47,560 nucleotides of DNA from Candidatus Zhuqueibacterota bacterium (GTDB taxonomy: Bacteria; BS750m-G25), in contig JADHWK010000015.1 of assembly GCA_016783505.1 (NCBI GenBank), forward strand, positions 1 through 47,560, given 5' to 3'. The translations under genes were made by a program, and so were the position numbers. The notes below the pieces were generated by a model that was not told the DNA's origin, searched no databases, and worked only from the letters and a program-made list of their open reading frames with translations. This document shows positions 26,393-32,360 of this stretch, piece after piece; position 1 is the first letter of the stretch, and every line of letters starts with the position of its first letter.

Positions 26393-27649
26393 ATGACACG
26401 TTATGGTAAATTGATTGCCCTGGTCCTTATGGGCTTAATCCCCGGGCTGGGTCACCCCCAGGACACCCTATACTATGATGGGAGGTATTATGTAGGACAG
26501 GCGACCAGATCCTTCGCGGTCACCGAGGGAGGGAAGCTGGTGATGACCTCTATCGTCGCCGATATAAAGGTGGAGGCATGGTCCCAAAATCAGGTGCAAA
26601 TAATAGAGGTGAAGAGCATTGATGTCCCTACCAAAACTGAGGCCAGGACCGCCTGGCAGAAAACCGAGTCCTCCTTCCGTCAAGAGGGGAATCTCATTGA
26701 AGTTGAGGGTCGAGATTATAAAAGGAAATACATCAGGGGCTTCTATCGGGTTAAGGTTCCGGTGGTGTTCAGTTTTCACGTGGATACGGAGGGGGGGGAT
26801 ATTTCAGTGAATGGCCTTTCCGGTGAGGTGGTCTTAAATACTTCGGGGGGGGACATCGAGCTTAAGGGGCTTTCGGGGCGGGTCGAGGCCCGCACCTCCG
26901 GTGGTGACATGAATGCAGAGCAGATTAGGGGAAAACTAACCCTGAAGACATCCGGGGGTGATCTGGTTATGAAGGAATTGGAAGGAATAATCACCGCCAG
27001 GACTTCAGGGGGAGATGTGGAGTTGATCCATCTAAAGGGCGATGCTGAGCTCAAAACCTCTGGGGGGGACATTTATCTCGGGGACATAGAGGGGGAATCG
27101 GTCACTGCCCATACATCTGGGGGTGACATTGAGGTGCAGGGGGTGAAATCAAACCTAAAGGTAACCACTTTTGCTGGGGATGTTGATATTGAAAATACTG
27201 AGGGAGAGGTTATAGCTACTACTTCGGGCGGTGATGTGGAAATTATAGATGTGGTGGGGGGGGTGAAGACGAGCACTTCCGGGGGGGATATAAAATGCAA
27301 CCGCATCTCCGGATTTGTGGAAGCTAAAACCTCAGGGGGTGATATTGTGGTCAAGAAACTGCTAAATACTAACATCCAGGATCATCATCTGGATCTGGAG
27401 ACATCAGGGGGAAACATAGAACTCTATTTGCCCCCCAACATCAAAGCTGACGTAGAGGCCAAGATAACCATACGTCCATACGCCATTCGGGAATACCATA
27501 TTACCTCCGATTTTCCGTTGGAAATCGAAAAGATAAAGGAGGGAGGTTACCTTCACATCACCGGGAAGGGAAAAATCAACGGTGGGGGGCATCCGGTGAA
27601 TTTAAAGACCACCAGAGGGAATATTTATATCAAAGAATTGGAGGATTAA
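26393..27649 (+). CDS. DUF4097 beta-solenoid protein with TSGGD repeats
   Basis: 418 residues. The ATG at 26393 is preferred over 26381 because GGAGGA sits just before it. A signal peptide (YGKLIALVLMGLIPGLGHPQ) precedes a short N-terminal domain. Residues ~125-350 hold about thirteen coils of 18-20 residues, most ending in TSGGD-[IVLM]. Nine are exact, one reads TSGGN, and one is disturbed (TTFAGDVDIE). Near the C-terminus KINGGG precedes a last strand, as in the two other DUF4097 proteins here. The family forms stacked beta-sheets and is thought to be exported. No catalytic site is seen. The next gene starts three bases later, so they are coupled. Confidence 0.85.
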   Translation: MTRYGKLIALVLMGLIPGLGHPQDTLYYDGRYYVGQATRSFAVTEGGKLVMTSIVADIKVEAWSQNQVQIIEVKSIDVPTKTEARTAWQKTESSFRQEGNLIEVEGRDYKRKYIRGFYRVKVPVVFSFHVDTEGGDISVNGLSGEVVLNTSGGDIELKGLSGRVEARTSGGDMNAEQIRGKLTLKTSGGDLVMKELEGIITARTSGGDVELIHLKGDAELKTSGGDIYLGDIEGESVTAHTSGGDIEVQGVKSNLKVTTFAGDVDIENTEGEVIATTSGGDVEIIDVVGGVKTSTSGGDIKCNRISGFVEAKTSGGDIVVKKLLNTNIQDHHLDLETSGGNIELYLPPNIKADVEAKITIRPYAIREYHITSDFPLEIEKIKEGGYLHITGKGKINGGGHPVNLKTTRGNIYIKELED

Positions 27650-27652
27650 CAG

Positions 27653-28474
27653 ATGTCTATAAAGAGAATATACCAAACCCAATTCGTTATTATCCTGATC
27701 TTATCGTTATTACCCTTGAATGCCGTCAGTTTGGCCGCAGAACGCACCGAATTGGTAGGAAAAGACTATCCCTTCAATCCCGATGGGGAAATCATTCTCA
27801 GAAATACCAACGGCTCCGTATCGGTTCAGTCCTGGGATGAGGCAAGGGTCAAGATTGAAGCGCAGAAGAACGTCCGTGGATTAAGCCCCCACCGGGCTGA
27901 GGAATATTTACAGGAGGTGAAGATTGATATCGAAGGCGATGAAAACTCCTTGACAATTGATACCTACTGTCCGGGGATATCAAAACCCTGGAACTTTTTC
28001 AGGTTCCTATTTGGGGGATACCCCAGGGTAAAAGTGGAATACCAGATCTGGGTTCCCCGCGAATGTGATCTGGAGTTGAAAACGGTGAACGGAGGAATAG
28101 ATGTCTCCAGTGTTACCGGAGACCTGAGCATAAATACCACCAATGGGGGAATTGATACCCGGGATTGTCGGGGTTCCCTCCGGGCTCGAACCACCAACGG
28201 GGGAATCCGGGTCGAATTAACTGAGTTTGGGCACGATGATGCGATGGACTGTTCAACCACAAATGGGGGCATCAAGGCCTATCTCCCGGAAGACCTTCGG
28301 GCAGATGTTTACGCCCGGACTACTAACGGGTCAATAGAGACCGATTTTCCCATTGAGATTCAGGGACGCTTTACCGGAAAACGGGTAGAGGGGAAGATCA
28401 ATGGGGGTGGAGGATCGGTCGAACTCACCACCACCAATGGGAGTATAAAAATTCTAACCCTTTCCGTTCCTTAA
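27653..28474 (+). CDS. DUF4097 beta-solenoid protein with TTNGG repeats
   Basis: 273 residues. GGAGG inside the upstream gene's last codons serves as the ribosome-binding site. The signal peptide is IYQTQFVIILILSLLPLNAV. About seven coils share T-[TV]-N-G-[GS]-[IV] (NTNGSVSV, TVNGGIDV, TTNGGIDT, TTNGGIRV, TTNGGIKA, TTNGSIET, TTNGSIKI). The penultimate KINGGG motif is the same as in its two relatives. It differs from the preceding gene in having asparagine where that has serine or aspartate at the turn, and in being shorter. Function unknown; probably a periplasmic or surface solenoid. Confidence 0.85.
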   Translation: MSIKRIYQTQFVIILILSLLPLNAVSLAAERTELVGKDYPFNPDGEIILRNTNGSVSVQSWDEARVKIEAQKNVRGLSPHRAEEYLQEVKIDIEGDENSLTIDTYCPGISKPWNFFRFLFGGYPRVKVEYQIWVPRECDLELKTVNGGIDVSSVTGDLSINTTNGGIDTRDCRGSLRARTTNGGIRVELTEFGHDDAMDCSTTNGGIKAYLPEDLRADVYARTTNGSIETDFPIEIQGRFTGKRVEGKINGGGGSVELTTTNGSIKILTLSVP

Positions 28475-28519
28475 GAACTGGGTGATAATCCTCACTTATT
28501 GAATCAATCGGAGAAAAAG

Positions 28520-30034
28520 ATGAAAGCTAAGATTTCTTTTATGACTATTATTTTATTAATGGGGTTCTCATCCTGGGGTTGGACTCTGACCACAGAGAAG
28601 GGGGGAACAACCACAGCCCTCGATACCTTAATATCTCCCCCTGAGCAGGAGATTAAAATATTCGGGGAATACCGGGTTGAGAAGGGGGAAGTGGTCAACG
28701 ATAACGTGAGCGTAATTGGCGGGGATGTTTACATCGCCGGGACAACAAAAGGCAATATTTCGGTCTACGGCGGGGATGTAGAGATCGCCTCCATCGCCCG
28801 GGTGGAGGGAAATATCCGATGCCTTGGTGGAAAAATTAATCGAGCTGAAGAGGCTGAGGTCATGGGCCGATTGGTGGAAGCCAATCTGGGGGGGATTACT
28901 ATAAAGCCCAGGAAAAAAGAGGGAACCAAAATCAAAAAGCCAAAGATAAAATTCCCTGAAGAGAAATATGGACTGGAAATCGGGGATCTGAGCACCATTC
29001 GATTTAACCGGGTAGAGGGTCTTTACCTGCAAGGTGGGGATAAGTGGAAATCACCCCCGCCTGTGAACGTCCTCTTTTACGGCTATGGCGGATATGGTTT
29101 TTCCATGGAAGAATGGCGGTATTTGCTTGGGTTGGAGAGGTATTGGTTTCAGAGAAGCCAGTTAAAAGCCGGAATCAGCGTTTACCGGGAGACAGCCACC
29201 CCTGATGAATGGATAATACCCGCTGACGAGAATAGCCTGGCTGCCTTTTTCTTGAAAGAGGACTTTCACGATTTCTACCGGCGGGAGGGGGTCTCGGTCT
29301 CCCTGTCCCAGCGGCTGTTTGGAAGGCTAAAGCTGGGGGCTCAATATCGTCAGGACGAACATGATTCTTTGAGGAAGAATACCAACTGGAGCTTGTTCGG
29401 GGGTCATAAGGTTTTCCGGGAAAATTTTTCCACCGTTGGTGACTCCATCACCGAAGGAACCATGAAAAGCCTATTTTTCTTAGGAAGGCTTGGGATAGCT
29501 GGTGAAGGTAATTGGAGGCTGTTGATATATGGCGAGTATGAATTTGCTAAAAAGAGTATGGGCGGGGACTTTAATTTTGATCGGATCTTGCTTGATCTTC
29601 GTCTCCATCAGCCAGTCTCCGTCGGTGAGATGATCAGCCTGCGGTTGCGAGCCGGGTCGGCCAGCGGCATCTTACCCAATCAGAAGGCTTTTTACTTGGG
29701 ATACATCGGAAGCCTGCGGGGGTATGAATACAAAGAATTCTGGGGAGACCGCATGGTGCTGGGCAACCTGGAATACCGCATCGGGATGGATTTTACCCCC
29801 GGGGACATTAACCTCATTCTGTTTGGGGATTCCGGCTTGGCCTGGAATGCAGGGCCGGATGAACGTAATGATTGGACCAAATCCTTTGACCGTTTGAAGT
29901 GGAACCGCCTGAAGTCGGACTTGGGAATTGCTGTTTGTGATGAAGATGATGAACATAGGTTGAATATCGCCAAGAGGCTCGACCGAGGAGAAGACGCCTG
30001 GGTAATTTCCTTTCGGATTAACCGTATGTTCTAA
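28520..30034 (+). CDS. Outer-membrane beta-barrel with bactofilin-like N-terminal domain, paralog of the gene at 22963
   Basis: 504 residues from the ATG at 28520, which has GGAG seven bases upstream; the in-frame TTG at 28499 is not favoured. Signal peptide: ISFMTIILLMGFSSWGWT. Residues ~45-130 are bactofilin-like (VEKGEVVNDNVSVIGGDVYI, GNISVYGGDVEIASIARVEG, NIRCLGGKI). FNRVEGLYLQGG then opens the barrel. It shares DEW-x-I, ENSLAAFFLKED, LPNQKAFYLG and GSLRGYEYKEFWGDRM with its paralog, and ends in Phe. It lacks the long acidic linker of the first copy. Both paralogs lie in the same module, one on each side of the sigma/anti-sigma pair. Confidence 0.78.
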   Translation: MKAKISFMTIILLMGFSSWGWTLTTEKGGTTTALDTLISPPEQEIKIFGEYRVEKGEVVNDNVSVIGGDVYIAGTTKGNISVYGGDVEIASIARVEGNIRCLGGKINRAEEAEVMGRLVEANLGGITIKPRKKEGTKIKKPKIKFPEEKYGLEIGDLSTIRFNRVEGLYLQGGDKWKSPPPVNVLFYGYGGYGFSMEEWRYLLGLERYWFQRSQLKAGISVYRETATPDEWIIPADENSLAAFFLKEDFHDFYRREGVSVSLSQRLFGRLKLGAQYRQDEHDSLRKNTNWSLFGGHKVFRENFSTVGDSITEGTMKSLFFLGRLGIAGEGNWRLLIYGEYEFAKKSMGGDFNFDRILLDLRLHQPVSVGEMISLRLRAGSASGILPNQKAFYLGYIGSLRGYEYKEFWGDRMVLGNLEYRIGMDFTPGDINLILFGDSGLAWNAGPDERNDWTKSFDRLKWNRLKSDLGIAVCDEDDEHRLNIAKRLDRGEDAWVISFRINRMF

Positions 30035-30035
30035 C

Positions 30036-30134
30036 ACAGAGGACGAAGAGTTTATCTCAGAGAACCCAGAGGAAAGATTGGATGGGTTCTGCGTATTCTG
30101 TCGGCTTTCTGAGTTTGACTACAGAGGACGAAGA
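30036..30134. repeat. Direct repeat ACAGAGGACGAAGA, two copies 85 bases apart
   Basis: Exact copies lie at 30036-30049 and 30121-30134, in the 133-base gap between the second barrel gene and the toast-rack gene. The intervening bases contain no gene. They may be remains of a small duplication. Confidence 0.6.
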
Positions 30135-30167
30135 AATCCACAGAAAACCCTGAAATTCGAGGTAAAG

Positions 30168-31028
30168 ATGAAAAAATTATTGATAGGATTAACCATAGTC
30201 GCCCTGGGGATGGGCCTGACCTTAGCCAAGCTTCCTCCGGAAGAGTTAAGGAAGACCATCAAGAAGACCACCGAGAAATTCCTGGACGCCAGCATTGAAT
30301 TCGCCTTGGGGGAATTGACGGTGGAAAGCGGCAGTGCCCGCAACGTCTTTGAAGCGAATTTAAGATATAATCCAGATGAAATGCAGCCCGAGATCGAATA
30401 TGAAATCCGGGAAGACGAGGGAAGGTTAAAGATTCGTTTGAAGTCGAAGGAGGATTATTCCCATAAGACCTGGAAAAGTACATATCAGGAGAACCGTTGG
30501 GAGCTGCTATTATCCGATGATCTGCCCATCTCGCTGAAAATTGATATGGGTCTGGGAAAAGGCAACCTGGACCTCACTGATCTGAGGATTGTCGAACTGC
30601 AACTGTCCACCGGAATGAGCGAGGTGACCCTGGAGTTTAATGAACCCAACCAAGAAGAAATCTCCCGCCTAAAGATTGTGTCAGGGCTGGGAAAGTTCCG
30701 GGCCAAAAATCTCATCAATGCAAATTTCAGGAGACTGAAGTTCGAGAACGGACTGGGGGCTTCCACCCTGGATTTTCGGGGTGAGTTAGAGGGTCAATTT
30801 AAGGCAGAGGTTTCCGTAGGCTTAGGTTCGCTGACCATCCTGGTTCCCAAGCGCTTCGGGGTTCGAATTGAGGCGGAAAGGTCCTTTCTGTCCACTCTCA
30901 ACCTGGATAATTTTGTCCAAAAAGGTGAGGATATTTACCATTCAAGAAACTATGATAAGACCGAAAGCCGGATTGAACTGGATGTGAACATCGGATTGGG
31001 CAGTGTGAACGTGGAGTGGGTTGATTAA
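30168..31028 (+). CDS. Toast-rack/LiaF-like secreted or membrane-associated protein
   Basis: 286 residues from the ATG at 30168, with GAGG upstream; the open frame extends to 30078 but lacks a good start there. A hydrophobic N-terminus (MKKLLIGLTIVALGMGLTLA) is a signal peptide. After ~30 residues repeated glycine-centred strands appear (MGLGKGNLDL, TGMSEVTLEF, SGLGKFRAKN, NGLGASTLDF, VGLGSLTILV, IGLGSVNVEW), each ~20 residues apart. This matches the toast-rack/LiaF-like beta-fold related to DUF4097. A 3' fragment of a second copy lies at 32174-32299, past the next gene. Function unknown; LiaF relatives sense cell-envelope stress. Confidence 0.75.
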   Translation: MKKLLIGLTIVALGMGLTLAKLPPEELRKTIKKTTEKFLDASIEFALGELTVESGSARNVFEANLRYNPDEMQPEIEYEIREDEGRLKIRLKSKEDYSHKTWKSTYQENRWELLLSDDLPISLKIDMGLGKGNLDLTDLRIVELQLSTGMSEVTLEFNEPNQEEISRLKIVSGLGKFRAKNLINANFRRLKFENGLGASTLDFRGELEGQFKAEVSVGLGSLTILVPKRFGVRIEAERSFLSTLNLDNFVQKGEDIYHSRNYDKTESRIELDVNIGLGSVNVEWVD

Positions 31029-31044
31029 ACTATCTCAACCCCGT

Positions 31045-31069
31045 TGCTTCAAGGTTGCACCTTGAAGCA
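31045..31069. repeat. Inverted repeat TGCTTCAAGGT-TGC-ACCTTGAAGCA
   Basis: Eleven-base perfect arms around TGC. It is followed only eight bases later by a second palindrome with the same TTCAAGGT core. The two lie between the toast-rack and DUF4097 genes and may influence read-through or message stability. Confidence 0.75.
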
Positions 31070-31076
31070 TTTCGAA

Positions 31077-31103
31077 TTCTTTCAAGGTTTAACCTTGAAA
31101 GAA
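31077..31103. repeat. Perfect 27-bp palindrome with TTCAAGGTT arms
   Basis: Thirteen-base arms (TTCTTTCAAGGTT and AACCTTGAAAGAA) meet at a single central T. It shares the core TTCAAGGT/ACCTTGAA with the neighbouring 31045-31069 element and partly with 16974-16998. Confidence 0.75.
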
Positions 31104-31138
31104 CAGGTTCTCATCTTAAAGGAAGAAAGGAGGAGATC

Positions 31139-32146
31139 ATGAAATCCGTATCCCGCAACTATCAATGGGCAAGCATAGCTATTGCTGCCCTCCTGCTTAT
31201 CGCCTCACCGAGCGCCCGTGGTGAAATCGAAGACCGTATCAAAAAGTCATTTGAGGTTGGTTCCGGTGGGCAGCTTACCCTAACGACTGATCTTGGATTA
31301 ATCGAGGTGCAGGCGGTAGACGGCAATACCCTCGAAGTGGAGGTAATCCGGAAGGTTTATGCACGAAATCGCAAAAAGGCTGATGAAATACTGGAAGATT
31401 TTGAAATTGAATTCAGTCAGAGCGGCAAAGATGTGGATATCCGTGCAGAGTATAAAGGGGAAAAACGTCGTTTCTGGGATTTTGATCAAGTTCGGCTGCG
31501 AGTTCGTTATCTGATTTCCGTGCCCCGAGAATATAACGTTGATCTGAAAACAGCAGGCGGAAGTATTTCGGTGGATGATCTTGAGGGCGAGGTGCGTAGT
31601 AAGACTTCCGGCGGTAGTTTGCATTTCGGCCGCATTCAGGGGCCAGTCTGGGGGAAGACCTCGGGCGGTAGTATAGAGCTTGATGGCTGTAGGGGTAAGG
31701 CAGAAGTGAAAACCTCAGGCGGTAGCATCAGTATCGGCGAGGTGGACGGTGACGTCCTCGCTCACACCTCCGGGGGTTCGATTCGCATCAAAAGGGCCAA
31801 GGGGAGTGTTGATGCCAAGACTTCCGGGGGCAGCATCACGGTGGAAGAGGTGATGGGCTCGATTAATGCGACCACCTCGGGTGGCACGGTGAAGGCTCAC
31901 ATCTCTCGCCAGCCGCAGGGCGACTGTCGTCTGGCGACCTCCGGTGGAAGTGTTGTCGTTTATATGACGGAAGATATCGCAGTAGACGTGGACGCAAAAA
32001 CCAGTGGTGGTCGTGTGGTAACTGAATTACCCGTAACTGTACAGGGTGAACTGAGCAAGACCTCCCTGCAAGCAAAGATTAATGGCGGCGGACCGGCGCT
32101 GGTTTTACGCACATCCGGGGGTAATATTCACCTGCGCAAAATGTGA
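31139..32146 (+). CDS. DUF4097 beta-solenoid protein with TSGGS repeats
   Basis: 335 residues from the ATG at 31139, which follows a very strong AAAGGAGGAG; the open frame back to 31055 runs through palindromes and is not coding. Signal peptide: WASIAIAALLLIASPSARG. About ten coils share TSGGS or a close variant (TAGGS, TSGGT, TSGGR, TSGGN), spaced 18-20 residues, with a KINGGG motif before the last strand. The repeat turn carries serine, where the gene at 26393 has aspartate and 27653 has TTNGG. It is flanked by the toast-rack gene and by a decayed copy of that gene's 3' end, so it was probably inserted. Likely exported; function unknown. Confidence 0.85.
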   Translation: MKSVSRNYQWASIAIAALLLIASPSARGEIEDRIKKSFEVGSGGQLTLTTDLGLIEVQAVDGNTLEVEVIRKVYARNRKKADEILEDFEIEFSQSGKDVDIRAEYKGEKRRFWDFDQVRLRVRYLISVPREYNVDLKTAGGSISVDDLEGEVRSKTSGGSLHFGRIQGPVWGKTSGGSIELDGCRGKAEVKTSGGSISIGEVDGDVLAHTSGGSIRIKRAKGSVDAKTSGGSITVEEVMGSINATTSGGTVKAHISRQPQGDCRLATSGGSVVVYMTEDIAVDVDAKTSGGRVVTELPVTVQGELSKTSLQAKINGGGPALVLRTSGGNIHLRKM

Positions 32147-32173
32147 CAATGTTCCTGATAGCGATGCTGAAGC

Positions 32174-32299
32174 ATAGATGATTTTATAAGTAGGGATGAG
32201 GACGTATACTGCTCACTTAACTATGATAAATCCGAAAGCCGGATCAAACTGAGGCTGAACACCTGACCGGGCAGTGTGAACGTGAAGTGGGTTGATTAA
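32174..32299 (+). pseudogene. 3'-end remnant of a toast-rack/LiaF-like gene
   Basis: Aligned without gaps, this stretch matches the end of the gene at 30168-31028. NYDKSESRIKL and PGSVNVKWVD* mirror NYDKTESRIEL and LGSVNVEWVD*. An in-frame TGA at about 32258 interrupts the frame, and no N-terminal part remains. By hand count about 69 of the last 82 bases agree. The shared sequence ends just after the stop codon. It overlaps the untranslated leader of the next gene. Confidence 0.8.
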
Positions 32300-32360
32300 A
32301 CCCGTTTTTTTTTGGAAATTTAACTTCGAAAAGCATAAGTGTAAAAAAGAAAAACTAATA

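Noticed and set aside
26776-27375. Antisense frames rich in repeated SPPEV motifs
   Set aside because: They are the reverse-strand reading of the TSGGD repeat codons of the DUF4097 gene, without their own start signals.
26820-27440. Regular DNA repeats, considered as a CRISPR array
   Set aside because: The period of ~54-60 bases encodes in-frame TSGGD coils, the intervals are not unique spacers of equal size, and no cas gene is present.
28628-29032. 134-codon antisense frame in the second barrel gene
   Set aside because: It is entirely within a gene supported by signal peptide, domains and paralogy; nothing supports translation of the other strand.
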